NCBI GenBank assembly: GCA_016790705.1
Contig: JAEUOT010000019.1
Coordinates: 62,001 to 126,000, forward strand
Source of the DNA: Hydrogenophaga sp.
GTDB taxonomy: Bacteria; Pseudomonadota; Gammaproteobacteria; Burkholderiales; Burkholderiaceae_C
Length of the DNA: 64,000 nucleotides
Reading direction: 5' to 3'
Shown: positions 1 to 8,707 of the stretch, piece by piece
How the letters are laid out: the number at the start of each line of letters is the position of its first letter
How positions within the stretch are numbered: position 1 is the first letter of the stretch
The notes under the pieces: generated by a model
What the model saw: only the letters and a program-made list of their open reading frames with translations
The model's database searches: none
Told to the model about the DNA's origin: nothing
Translations under genes and position numbers: made by a program

Positions 1-1
1 C

Positions 2-67
2 GAGCGGGCGGTGGAGGAAGAGTCGGCGGTGCAGCGGCGCTGGGGCGCGGGCGACGCGTCGGCCTGA
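2..67 (+). CDS. 3' end of an unidentified gene (partial)
   Basis: An open frame entering from the left edge reads ERAVEEESAVQRRWGAGDASA and stops with TGA at 65-67. The gene body lies outside the window, so no function can be given. The call rests only on an open frame that ends two bases before the convergent ankyrin gene. It could be chance. Confidence 0.35.
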   Translation, partial: ERAVEEESAVQRRWGAGDASA

Positions 68-68
68 A

Positions 69-494
69 TCAGGGCGCCGGCGGGCGCTGCTTTTTCGCGA
101 GACGGTCCCAGTCGCGCAGCGTCTGAAGCAAGCGGTTTTTCGCGTCGGTGTGGCTCTGGCCGAAGGTCTCGGCCATCTGGCGGCGCAGCGCCTCGTCCGG
201 CGGCGGCGCGCCCAGCGCCTTGAGCCGGTCGATCACCAGCATCAGCACCTGAAAGCTGCCCGAGTCCACCGCCATGGTCAGCGGCGTCTGCCCGTCGGCC
301 GCTGCGTCCAGCACGTTGGCGCCGTGTTCGAGCATGTGCTTGACCACACCCGGCTTGCCGCCCGCGCAGGCCCAGTGCAGCGGCACCAGCCCGCCCTCCA
401 GCCGCGCGTTGAAGTCGGCGCCGGGCGCGAGATGCTCCGCGGCCAGGGGCCAGCCGGAGGCTTTGATCATTTGCTGGAGTTGCCAGGGGGTCAT
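69..494 (-). CDS. Small ankyrin-repeat protein
   Basis: This is a 141-residue protein. Residues about 35-60 (VPLHWACAGGKPGVVKHMLE) and 68-90 (GQTPLTMAVDSGSFQVLMLV) fit the ankyrin helix-turn-helix pattern (G-TPLH-A---G---VV--LL). Ankyrin repeats bind other proteins and do not reveal the partner. No signal peptide or membrane segment is visible. The C-terminus is a short basic tail. It is convergent with the partial gene at the left edge. Confidence 0.7.
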   Translation of the reverse strand: MTPWQLQQMIKASGWPLAAEHLAPGADFNARLEGGLVPLHWACAGGKPGVVKHMLEHGANVLDAAADGQTPLTMAVDSGSFQVLMLVIDRLKALGAPPPDEALRRQMAETFGQSHTDAKNRLLQTLRDWDRLAKKQRPPAP

Positions 495-639
495 GGGGAC
501 GGGCTTGTCAGTTGGGGTTGAATCGGCTGAGCGTATGCGATGTGGCAGGCGTTCAGTGGTCCTGTTGTGGCGTTTGTTGAACGTGTTTAACTGTTCGACT
601 TGGTGTTTGTGGTGAGTGACTTGTAAGGGAGGATTCGTG

Positions 640-1269
640 ATGATGCGATGTGATCTGTCTGCGATTGGTACGGTGTGTGTCCTTGTGCTCGCTGGATGCG
701 CCTATCCAGCGCCCCAGACTGACAGCAAAGGTCTTCCCGTTCCCGGACCGATTGCATTCGGCGAGACGCGACGGCCGGTCACCGGAAGCTGTGGCCAGGT
801 CATGCCGTATTGGAACTACTGTGATTTGCTGTTCGAGGATTTGAACGGGCGGCGTGTGGATGGTCATCGCATTCGCTCCGAACTGGACCGGATCGCTTCA
901 GCGCTCCCGCCACTGTCCCGATGGGTCAAACCCGTCGAAGGACACGATGACTCTGAATTACCCTACGACATGCATCTGCTGACGATCTCCCCGGCGGTCG
1001 TTCTGGTGGTTCCAAGGGAAGCCAAGAGACCCTTGAACTGTCCGTCGGTCTACCACGACGGGTGCATTCAGTCGGAGGCGTTTCGCGCCCATTCCTATTG
1101 GTACCGCTCATCCCCGGCCGTTCGCGCTGGCAGCTTTTGGTTCAGTCCAGCGCAACCCGGGATGAACCCCATCAATGAATCCGCTGCCGAGAACGTGATC
1201 GCGGTTGACCGAGCATTGTTGCGTCTCACCGCGATACGCGGCGAATGGCGGGTGATTCGGGACAAATAG
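640..1269 (+). CDS. Hypothetical lipoprotein
   Basis: About 209 residues. The N-terminus MMRCDLSAIGTVCVLVLAGC ends in a lipobox (LAGC), so the mature protein should be lipidated at Cys20 and anchored in the envelope. The start at 640 is preferred over the upstream GTG at 616 because an AGGGAGGA ribosome binding site lies at 626-633. The mature part has several cysteines (GSCGQ, YCDLL, LNCPS, DGCIQ), suggesting disulfides in the periplasm. I do not recognise the family. Its base composition looks less GC-rich than the operon that follows. Confidence 0.65.
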   Translation: MMRCDLSAIGTVCVLVLAGCAYPAPQTDSKGLPVPGPIAFGETRRPVTGSCGQVMPYWNYCDLLFEDLNGRRVDGHRIRSELDRIASALPPLSRWVKPVEGHDDSELPYDMHLLTISPAVVLVVPREAKRPLNCPSVYHDGCIQSEAFRAHSYWYRSSPAVRAGSFWFSPAQPGMNPINESAAENVIAVDRALLRLTAIRGEWRVIRDK

Positions 1270-1484
1270 CGAAGTCGCTTTACACGCATCAGACCACGCA
1301 CGAAGTCGGATCATTGATCCGAGCACGAGTGCGCCACGGGAGATTTCCTTTCAGCGCCCTGGTGGATGTGTATCTGCTGACTGGGCCAGAGATTCTGGGC
1401 ATCACGTCGACCCAGTCCTGGCACCAAACCTGCTAAGCCCTACCCACAGAGAGGCGAGTGCACCAAAACCGTGACTTGCCACCT

Positions 1485-1612
1485 TGAATGACCGCTAGGG
1501 TTCCGGGCGCTGCAGACCGACACACATATATGTAGTCCGCAGCGCCGCCTGGTCCGAGAGCAGTCGGCCACGATCGTGTGGCTCCACGGAGGGACAAAAG
1601 CCCGGGAGAAGC
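1485..1612 (+). ncRNA. Guanidine-I riboswitch (ykkC subtype 1)
   Basis: The conserved blocks of the ykkC guanidine-I aptamer occur in order. These are CTAGGGTTCCG at 1495-1505, CTGGTCCGAGAG at 1549-1560, and ACGGAGGGACAAAAG followed by CCCGGGAGA at 1586-1609. A variable stem (CACACATATATGTAGTC region) sits between the first two. It lies about 65 bases upstream of the permease start, in the same orientation. Guanidine-I riboswitches turn on guanidine export or degradation genes when guanidinium binds, and this places the whole 1.7-10.6 kb operon under guanidine control. The exact ends are approximate. Confidence 0.9.
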
Positions 1613-1677
1613 TGGTACGCGCCGCGGCGTGTGCGCGAGCCTCTCTGGCCGTCGTCCCCCCGAACAGGAGCCCGCGC

Positions 1678-2553
1678 ATGTCCACATCGCCCCCTTCGCT
1701 GCCGCTGGTGGTCCCGCCGGCCGCCGCGTCTGCGCTGACCGCGCCGTCGCCGCGCCGTCCGCTGTCTTCGCTCTGGACGGTGCGCGCGCCGATCAACCGC
1801 CGCGCCTACTGGGTGCTCGCGCTGACCGGCCTTGTGCTGCCGCTGCTGGCCTGGGCCGCGCTGGCCGCCTGGGCTGGGCTGGACCCGACCTTCATGCCGT
1901 CGCCGCTGGCGGTGCTGGGCAAGAGCTGGGTCTGGCTGACCGAGAACGGTCTGGTGCACGACATGGCGATCAGCACCTACCGCGTGGTCGCTGGCTTTGT
2001 GCTGTCGGCGGTGTTCGCGTTGCCGCTGGGCCTGTTCATCGGTTCGTTCCGCTCGGTGCAGGCGCTGCTGGAGCCGCTGACCGACTTCATCCGCTACATG
2101 CCGGCGGTGGCCTTCATCCCGCTGGTGATGCTGTGGGTCGGCATCGACGAGGGTTCCAAGATCGCGATCATCTTCATCGGCACCTTCTTCCAGATGGTGC
2201 TGATGGTGGCGGAGGACGTGCGCCGCGTGCCCGCCGCGCAGGTCGAGGCGGCGCAGACCATGGGCGCGAACCGCGCCGAGCTGATCGAAAAAGTCATCCT
2301 GCCCAGCGCCAAGCCCGCGTTGCTGGACACGCTGCGCATCACCATGGGCTGGGCCTGGACCTATCTGGTGGTGGCCGAGTTGGTGGCCGCGAACTCGGGC
2401 CTGGGCTACGCCATCCTGCGCGCGCAGCGCTTCCTGCAGACCGACACCATCTTCGCCGGGATCATCGTCATCGGCCTCATCGGTCTCGCCACCGACCAGG
2501 CCTTCCGCTGGCTGCACCGCCGCGCCTTTCCCTGGCTCTACCTGAAAGGCTGA
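1678..2553 (+). CDS. ABC transporter permease (NitT/TauT type), guanidine/urea operon
   Basis: A 291-residue inner-membrane permease of the SsuC/TauC family. The EAA loop is visible (EAAQTMGANRAELIEKVILP) and several hydrophobic segments precede and follow it. The start ATG at 1678 has AGGAG at 1665-1669; longer upstream open frame runs through the riboswitch and is rejected. It is the first gene after the guanidine-I riboswitch and is followed after 5 bases by its ATPase. In comparable operons a periplasmic binding protein usually comes first, and none is found here. The substrate is inferred to be guanidine or a related small nitrogen compound. Confidence 0.88.
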   Translation: MSTSPPSLPLVVPPAAASALTAPSPRRPLSSLWTVRAPINRRAYWVLALTGLVLPLLAWAALAAWAGLDPTFMPSPLAVLGKSWVWLTENGLVHDMAISTYRVVAGFVLSAVFALPLGLFIGSFRSVQALLEPLTDFIRYMPAVAFIPLVMLWVGIDEGSKIAIIFIGTFFQMVLMVAEDVRRVPAAQVEAAQTMGANRAELIEKVILPSAKPALLDTLRITMGWAWTYLVVAELVAANSGLGYAILRAQRFLQTDTIFAGIIVIGLIGLATDQAFRWLHRRAFPWLYLKG

Positions 2554-2558
2554 CCGCC

Positions 2559-3419
2559 ATGCGCTTTCCCGCCTTCAACCCCCTGGTCCCCAAGATCCAG
2601 ATCCGCAACCTGCACAAGCGCTTCGACGGCGCGAGCATCAACGCGCTGGAGCACATCAACCTCGACATCGCGCACAACGAGTTCGTCACCTTCGTCGGCG
2701 CCTCGGGCTGCGGCAAGAGCACGCTGTTGCGCACCATCGGCGGGCTGGAGACGCACAGCAGCGGTGAACTGCTGGTCGACGGCCAGCCGGTCACCGGCCC
2801 CGACATCGACCGCGCGATGGTGTTCCAGCACTACAGCCTCTACCCCTGGATGTCGGTGATCGAGAACATCCGGTTCTGCCGCCAGCTCGCCGCGCACCGC
2901 AAGGACCTGAGCTCGGCCCAGGTCGAGGCCGCCTCGGGCCGCGCCGACGCGCTGCTGCGCCTGATGGGCCTGCAGGCCTCGGCCAACGCCTGGCCCAACC
3001 AGCTCTCGGGCGGCATGCAGCAGCGCGTGGCGATCGCGCGCGCGCTGATGGGCCGGCCCGGCATCCTGCTGATGGACGAGCCCTTCGGCGCGCTGGACGC
3101 GCAGACCCGCGAGGTGATGCACGACCTGATCCGCCATGTGCACCGGCTGGAGCGCGCGACCATCGTCTTCGTCACCCACGACGTGGAGGAAGCGATCTAC
3201 CTCGGTGGCCGCGTGGTGCTGATGGCGCCGCGCCCGGGCCGCATCGACACGGTCTACGACGTGCCCTTCGGCGACCAGCGCGACCAGGACCTCAAGCACG
3301 CGCCCGAGTTCCTCGCGCTCAAGCGCGAGATCCTCGAACGCATCCGCGAGACCTCGGGCATGAAGACCGACCTCGAACAGCTGCAGCGCCTCTCCGGCCT
3401 GACGGCGGAAACCGTGTGA
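2559..3419 (+). CDS. ABC transporter ATP-binding protein (NitT/TauT type)
   Basis: A 286-residue cytoplasmic ATPase that energises the upstream permease. Walker A is GASGCGKST (about residues 46-54). Also visible are the Q-loop (FQHYSLYPW), the signature LSGGMQQR, Walker B ILLMDEP and the switch His in VTHDVEEA. This is the SsuB/TauB architecture. The ATG at 2559 lies 5 bases after the permease stop; the frame remains open far upstream without any family similarity, so the longer reading is rejected. It is part of the guanidine-I riboswitch operon. Confidence 0.9.
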   Translation: MRFPAFNPLVPKIQIRNLHKRFDGASINALEHINLDIAHNEFVTFVGASGCGKSTLLRTIGGLETHSSGELLVDGQPVTGPDIDRAMVFQHYSLYPWMSVIENIRFCRQLAAHRKDLSSAQVEAASGRADALLRLMGLQASANAWPNQLSGGMQQRVAIARALMGRPGILLMDEPFGALDAQTREVMHDLIRHVHRLERATIVFVTHDVEEAIYLGGRVVLMAPRPGRIDTVYDVPFGDQRDQDLKHAPEFLALKREILERIRETSGMKTDLEQLQRLSGLTAETV

Positions 3420-3438
3420 CGACCTGCGGAGACACCCC

Positions 3439-4293
3439 ATGAGCCCCACCACCTCCTACCCCGTTCCCGAGACGCTCAATGACCCGCTGAGCGTGATCCC
3501 GTCCAACCCGCCGGCGGCGATGCCGGTCGACGCGCCCGCGCTCTGGCAGCGCTTTCCACAAGCCGCGCTGGCGGGCGTGCACACCGGCCACGCGATGTGG
3601 AGCGAGGTCATGCCCGGCGGCAGCCACTGGAGCTGGCGCATGCCGCGTGGCAGCGCGATCCGCTTCGTGGCGCTCGACGCCGGCGCCAACGTGAGCCTCG
3701 TCATGTACGCCGCGCACGAGAAGCTGGAGCGCTACAACATGCCCGACAGCCTCAAGGCGCAGCACACCGCGCACTACGGCAAGGGCCATGTGCTGATGAG
3801 CGACATGGGCCGCAGCATGGCCAGCGTCACGGCCGACAGCCTGGGCTGGCACGACCCGCTGGGCGCGCTGCTCGACAACGAGCTGATGAACGCCAAGTAC
3901 GGCGCGCTGCCCTACGAAAAAGCGCGCAACGCCATGCACCGTTCGGGCAAGGACGGGCTGCTGATCGAGATCGGCAAGTACGGCCTGACCAAGCGCGACC
4001 TCGTCGCGCCGGTCAATCTGTTTTCAAAGGTGAGCGTCGACGAGCAGGGCCGCTTCCACTTTGCGAAGGACCACAGCCGCGCGGGCGACTTCGTCGAGCT
4101 GCGCTTCGACATGGACGTGATCGTCGCGGTCTCCTGCGCGCCGCACCCGCTGGACCCGTCCACCGAATGGGCGCCGAAGAAGGTCGGGCTGCTGGCCTGG
4201 CGCTGCGGCCCCGCGCCGTCCAACGACGCCTGCCGCGCGTTCCGGCCCGAGAACGCGCGCGCGCTGCACAACTCGGACGTCCTGTACCTGTGA
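3439..4293 (+). CDS. DUF1989 urea-carboxylase-associated protein (carboxyguanidine deiminase subunit)
   Basis: A 284-residue DUF1989 protein of the type long annotated as urea carboxylase-associated. Published work on the pathway shows that the two DUF1989 partners form carboxyguanidine deiminase, converting the carboxylase product to allophanate. Features seen are the conserved core YGLTKRDLVAPVNLFSKVSV and the C-terminal APSNDACRAFRPENARAL, which matches the family's substrate/metal-site region. It is followed 14 bases later by a second, shorter DUF1989 protein, the expected heteromeric partner. I cannot say which is the CgdA and which the CgdB equivalent. Confidence 0.85.
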   Translation: MSPTTSYPVPETLNDPLSVIPSNPPAAMPVDAPALWQRFPQAALAGVHTGHAMWSEVMPGGSHWSWRMPRGSAIRFVALDAGANVSLVMYAAHEKLERYNMPDSLKAQHTAHYGKGHVLMSDMGRSMASVTADSLGWHDPLGALLDNELMNAKYGALPYEKARNAMHRSGKDGLLIEIGKYGLTKRDLVAPVNLFSKVSVDEQGRFHFAKDHSRAGDFVELRFDMDVIVAVSCAPHPLDPSTEWAPKKVGLLAWRCGPAPSNDACRAFRPENARALHNSDVLYL

Positions 4294-4307
4294 ACGAGGG
4301 AGATCAA

Positions 4308-4979
4308 ATGATGAACGCCATCACCGCCACCGACATCCGCATCCAGGAAAGCGCCCTCGACCCGGCGAATGCCGTGATGAACCAGCGCCATCCCGCGGGC
4401 GAGCCCATCCTGTTCGCGGTCAACAAAGGCCAGACCCTGCGCATCGTCGACCTCGAAGGCAACCAGGCCGCCGACGTGATCTTCTACAACCGCGACGACC
4501 TGGCCGAGCACTACAGCGCCACCGACACCATGCTGCACCAGGGCGGCATCTACCTCACCACCGGCTCGGTCATCCGCAGCAACGAGGCGCGGCCCATGCT
4601 CACCATCGTGGCCGACACCTGCGGCCGGCACGACACGCTGGGCGGCGCCTGCGCGGCCGAGAGCAACACCGTGCGCTACGCGCTGCAGAAGAAGTTCATG
4701 CATTCGTGCCGCGATAACTACCTCATCGCGCTGCAGCACGCCGACATCGGCCTGACCAAGCGCGACCTGGTGCCCAACATCAACTTCTTCATGAACGTGC
4801 CGGTCACCGGCGAGGGCGGGCTGAAGTTCGACGACGGCGTGTCCGGCCCGGGCAAGTACGTCGAGATGCGCGCCGAGATGAACCTGTGGGTGCTCATCAG
4901 CAACTGCCCGCAGCTCAACAACCCCTGCAACGCCTACAACCCCACACCGATCCAGTTGATCGTCTGGGACCCCGCCTGA
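4308..4979 (+). CDS. DUF1989 urea-carboxylase-associated protein (second carboxyguanidine deiminase subunit)
   Basis: A 223-residue DUF1989 protein. It shares with its upstream neighbour the block IGLTKRDLVPNINFFMNVPV and ends in the family hallmark CNAYNPTPIQLIVWD. Conserved Cys and His residues (TCGRHDTLGGAC) fit a metal-dependent deiminase site. The start ATG at 4308 follows GAGGGAGA; a second ATG at 4311 is possible. With the preceding gene it should deiminate carboxyguanidine between the carboxylase and the allophanate hydrolase steps. Confidence in the family is high. The biochemical role comes from published pathway work and the riboswitch context. Confidence 0.86.
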   Translation: MMNAITATDIRIQESALDPANAVMNQRHPAGEPILFAVNKGQTLRIVDLEGNQAADVIFYNRDDLAEHYSATDTMLHQGGIYLTTGSVIRSNEARPMLTIVADTCGRHDTLGGACAAESNTVRYALQKKFMHSCRDNYLIALQHADIGLTKRDLVPNINFFMNVPVTGEGGLKFDDGVSGPGKYVEMRAEMNLWVLISNCPQLNNPCNAYNPTPIQLIVWDPA

Positions 4980-5059
4980 CCGAACCCTTGTGAAACCGGC
5001 CAGCAGGACGGCCTGCTGCGCGACACCCTTCGGCAGGACGGCCTGCCACCGGAGAGCCC

Positions 5060-8000
5060 ATGTTCCGCAAGGTCCTGATCGCCAACCGCGGCGCCATCGC
5101 CTGCCGCATCATCCGCACCCTCAAAGCCCTGGGCGTGCAGAGCGTGGCCGTGTATTCCGAAGCCGACGCACAGGCCCGCCACGTGCGCGAGGCTGACGAG
5201 GCCTACCTGCTCGGCCCGGCGCCTGCGGCCGAGAGTTACCTGAAGGCCGAACGCATCCTGCAGATCGCCAAGGACTGCGGCGCCGAAGCCATTCACCCCG
5301 GCTACGGATTCCTGTCGGAAAACCCGGGCTTCGCCCAGGCCTGCGAAGACGCGGGCATCGCCTTCATCGGCCCCACGCCCGACCAGATGCGCGCCTTCGG
5401 TTTGAAGCACACGGCGCGCGATCTGGCCGAGCAACGCGGCGTGCCGCTGCTGCCCGGCACCGGTCTGCTGGCCGACGCGGTGCAGGCGCGCGCCGAGGCC
5501 CTGCGCATCGGCTACCCGGTCATGCTCAAGAGCACGGCGGGCGGCGGCGGCATCGGCATGCGCCTGGTGTGGAGCGAGGACGAACTCAGCGATGCCTTTG
5601 CCTCGGTGCAGCGCCTGGCCAGCGCCAACTTCAAGGACGCCGGCCTCTTTCTGGAGAAATACGTCGAGCAGGCGCGCCACATCGAGGTGCAGGTGTTCGG
5701 CGACGGTGCGGGCACGGTGCTCGCGCTGGGCGAGCGCGACTGCTCGGTGCAGCGGCGCAACCAGAAGGTGATCGAAGAGACGCCCGCGCCGGGCTTGAGC
5801 GACGCGCAGCGCAGTGAGTTGCACGCCACCGCGGTGCGGCTGGCGCAGGCGGTGAACTACCGCTCGGCCGGCACGGTGGAGTTCGTCTACGACGCGGCCA
5901 CCAGCCAGTTCTATTTCCTCGAAGTCAACACGCGCCTGCAGGTGGAACACGGCGTGACCGAGCAGGTCACGGGTGTCGATCTGGTCGCGTGGATGGTGCG
6001 GCTCGCGGCAGGCGATCTGCCGCCGCTGGCCACGCTGGCGCCCACGCCGCAGGGCGCGTCGATCCAGGTGCGGCTGTACGCCGAAGACCCGGCGAAGAAC
6101 TTCCAGCCCAGCGCGGGTCTGCTGACCGAAGTGATTTTCCCAAGCGATGCGCGCGTGGACGGCTGGGTCGAACGCGGCACCGAGGTGCCCGCCTGGTACG
6201 ACCCCATGCTGGCCAAGCTCATCGTTACCGCGCCCGACCGCGAGCAGGCGCTGGTCAAGCTCGACGCCGCGCTGGCCGCCACGCGCCTGGCCGGCATCGA
6301 AACCAACCTGGGCTACCTGCGCCAGGTGGTGCGCGACCCGGTGTTCCGCGAAGGCCGTCAGGTCACGCGGTTCCTGAACAGCTTCCACTTCCGCCCCGCC
6401 ACCGTCGAAGTGGTCGAGCCCGGCGTGCAGACCAGCGTGCAGGACTGGCCCGGCCGCCTGGGCCACTGGGACGTGGGCGTGCCGCCCAGCGGCCCCATGG
6501 ACGCCTACGCGCACCGCATGGCCAACCGGCTGGTGGGCAACGACGCGGACGCGGCCGCGCTGGAGATCACGCTTTCGGGCCCCGTGCTGCGCTTCAACGC
6601 GGATGCGGTGATCGCCGTCACCGGCGCACCCGCACCCGTCATGCTCGACGGCGCGCCGCTGCCGATGTGGCAGAGCCACCGCGTGGCCGCCGGCAGCGTG
6701 CTCGCCATCGGCCGGGCCGAGGCCGGCGCGCGCCTGTGCCTCGCTGTCGGCGGCGGCTTCGACGTGCCGCTGTATCTGGGCAGCCGCAGCACCTTCACGC
6801 TCGGCCAGTTCGGCGGCCACGCCGGCCGCCACCTGCGCACCGGCGACGTGCTGCACCTGGCCGCGCCCGGCGCCGGCATGGCCGATGTAGCCGCTTCCAG
6901 CGACACCGTGCCCGCCTTCAACCACCACTGGGACGTGGGCGTGCTCTACGGCCCGCACGGCGCGCCGGACTTCTTCACGCCCGACGACGTGGCCACCTTC
7001 TTCGCCACCGACTGGGAGGTGCACTACAACTCCAGCCGCACCGGCGTGCGCCTCATCGGCCCCAAGCCGCAGTGGGCGCGCAGCGACGGTGGCGAGGCGG
7101 GCCTGCACCCGTCCAACATCCACGACAACGCCTACGCCATCGGCGCCATCGACTTCACCGGCGACATGCCGGTCATCCTCGGCCCCGACGGCCCCAGCCT
7201 CGGCGGCTTCGTCTGCCCGGCCGTGGTGGTGGACGCCGAACTCTGGAAGCTCGGCCAGCTCCGCCCCGGCGACACGGTGCGCTTCCACCGCCTCTCGCTC
7301 GATCAGGCGCTGACCCGCAGCGCCACGGTGGAAGCCGCACTGACCACGCTCACGCAGGCCCTGCCCGCAGCACCCACCGACGACGCCACCGCCCACCCCA
7401 CGCCGGTGGTGCACGAAGACCCGGCCCGCGAAGACGAGGCCGTGCCCGCCATGGTGGTGCGCCAGGCCGGCGACCGTTACCTGCTGGTCGAGTTCGGCCC
7501 GCTGGTGCTGGACATCGAACTGCGCCTGCGCGTGCACGTGCTCATGCAGGCGCTGCAAGCGCGCATGGCTGAGGGCACGCTGCCCGGCATCGTGGACATG
7601 ACGCCCGGCATCCGTTCGCTGCAACTGCACTTCGACCCGTCGAAGGTCTCGCGCGCCGCGCTGCTCAAGGTGTTGGTCGAGGCCGAAGCCGCGCTGCCCG
7701 CGGTGGACGACATGGTGGTGCCCAGCCGCGTGGTGCACCTGCCGCTGAGCTGGGACGACCCGCAGACCCGGCTCGCCATCGAGAAGTACATGCAGTCGGT
7801 GCGGCCCGACGCGCCCTGGTGCCCTAGCAACATCGAGTTCATCCGTCGCATCAACGGGCTGGACAGCATCGACGACGTGTTCAAGGTGGTGTTCGACGCC
7901 AGCTACCTGGTGCTCGGTCTGGGCGACGTGTACCTGGGCGCGCCGGTGGCCACGCCGGTGGACCCGCGCCACCGCCTGGTGACCACCAAGTACAACCCCG

Positions 8001-8686
8001 CGCGCACCTGGACGCCCGAGAACGCCGTCGGCATCGGCGGCGCCTACCTCTGCGTCTACGGCATGGAGGGCCCCGGCGGCTACCAGTTCGTCGGCCGCAC
8101 GCTGCAGATGTGGAACCGCTGGCGCCACGGTGAGCCGGGCTCGGTGTTCGAGCAGCCCTGGCTGCTGCGCTTCTTCGACCAGATCCGCTTCGTGCCGGTG
8201 GCGCAGGACGAGCTGCTGCGCATCCGCGCCGCCTTCCCGCACGGCGGCTATGCGCTGCACATCGAAGAGACCACGTTCAGCCTGCGCGACTACCGCCGCT
8301 TCCTGGCCGACAACGCCCAGAGCATCGGCGCCTTCAAGGCGCAGCAGCAGGCCGCCTTCGACGCCGAGCGCGAGCGCTGGGCCGCCAGCGGGCAACTGGC
8401 CTACGCGGGTGATGCCGACGTGGCCGCAGCCGACGCCAGCGTCGAGCTGGACCTGCCGCCCGGCGGCCGCCCGCTGGCCAGCAGCGTGCCCGGCAGCGTG
8501 TGGAAGGTGCTGGTCAGCGAAGGCCAGCGCGTCGCGGCGGGTGACGTGCTGCTCGTCGTCGAGTCCATGAAGATGGAATTCAGCGTGCTCGCGCCGCAGG
8601 ACGCCACCGTGCACCGTCTCATGTGCCGCGAAGGCGCGCCCGTGGCCGCCGGCCAGGACGTGCTGGTGCTGGTCACCGAAGAATGA
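5060..8686 (+). CDS. Biotin-dependent urea/guanidine carboxylase
   Basis: A 1208-residue multidomain enzyme. Residues about 1-450 are biotin carboxylase ([19 protein letters not shown] at the start, then the ATP-grasp region with [11 protein letters not shown] and [14 protein letters not shown]). About 455-760 is an AHS2/KipA-like carboxyltransferase half and about 800-1020 the AHS1/KipI-like half. The C-terminal biotin carrier has ESMKMEF with Lys1171 as the biotinylation site. Classical annotation is urea carboxylase. The guanidine-I riboswitch and the two DUF1989 genes instead favour guanidine carboxylase, whose product is carboxyguanidine. Length is typical. Confidence 0.92.
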   Translation: MFRKVLIANRGAIACRIIRTLKALGVQSVAVYSEADAQARHVREADEAYLLGPAPAAESYLKAERILQIAKDCGAEAIHPGYGFLSENPGFAQACEDAGIAFIGPTPDQMRAFGLKHTARDLAEQRGVPLLPGTGLLADAVQARAEALRIGYPVMLKSTAGGGGIGMRLVWSEDELSDAFASVQRLASANFKDAGLFLEKYVEQARHIEVQVFGDGAGTVLALGERDCSVQRRNQKVIEETPAPGLSDAQRSELHATAVRLAQAVNYRSAGTVEFVYDAATSQFYFLEVNTRLQVEHGVTEQVTGVDLVAWMVRLAAGDLPPLATLAPTPQGASIQVRLYAEDPAKNFQPSAGLLTEVIFPSDARVDGWVERGTEVPAWYDPMLAKLIVTAPDREQALVKLDAALAATRLAGIETNLGYLRQVVRDPVFREGRQVTRFLNSFHFRPATVEVVEPGVQTSVQDWPGRLGHWDVGVPPSGPMDAYAHRMANRLVGNDADAAALEITLSGPVLRFNADAVIAVTGAPAPVMLDGAPLPMWQSHRVAAGSVLAIGRAEAGARLCLAVGGGFDVPLYLGSRSTFTLGQFGGHAGRHLRTGDVLHLAAPGAGMADVAASSDTVPAFNHHWDVGVLYGPHGAPDFFTPDDVATFFATDWEVHYNSSRTGVRLIGPKPQWARSDGGEAGLHPSNIHDNAYAIGAIDFTGDMPVILGPDGPSLGGFVCPAVVVDAELWKLGQLRPGDTVRFHRLSLDQALTRSATVEAALTTLTQALPAAPTDDATAHPTPVVHEDPAREDEAVPAMVVRQAGDRYLLVEFGPLVLDIELRLRVHVLMQALQARMAEGTLPGIVDMTPGIRSLQLHFDPSKVSRAALLKVLVEAEAALPAVDDMVVPSRVVHLPLSWDDPQTRLAIEKYMQSVRPDAPWCPSNIEFIRRINGLDSIDDVFKVVFDASYLVLGLGDVYLGAPVATPVDPRHRLVTTKYNPARTWTPENAVGIGGAYLCVYGMEGPGGYQFVGRTLQMWNRWRHGEPGSVFEQPWLLRFFDQIRFVPVAQDELLRIRAAFPHGGYALHIEETTFSLRDYRRFLADNAQSIGAFKAQQQAAFDAERERWAASGQLAYAGDADVAAADASVELDLPPGGRPLASSVPGSVWKVLVSEGQRVAAGDVLLVVESMKMEFSVLAPQDATVHRLMCREGAPVAAGQDVLVLVTEE

Positions 8687-8707
8687 ACAGAAACCCCGGA
8701 GCACACC

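Noticed and set aside
1270-1484. Possible binding-protein gene or pseudogene upstream of the permease
   Set aside because: Only a 63-codon frame (1245-1436) is open and it shows no signal peptide or binding-protein similarity; nothing more than the riboswitch is supported in 1270-1677.
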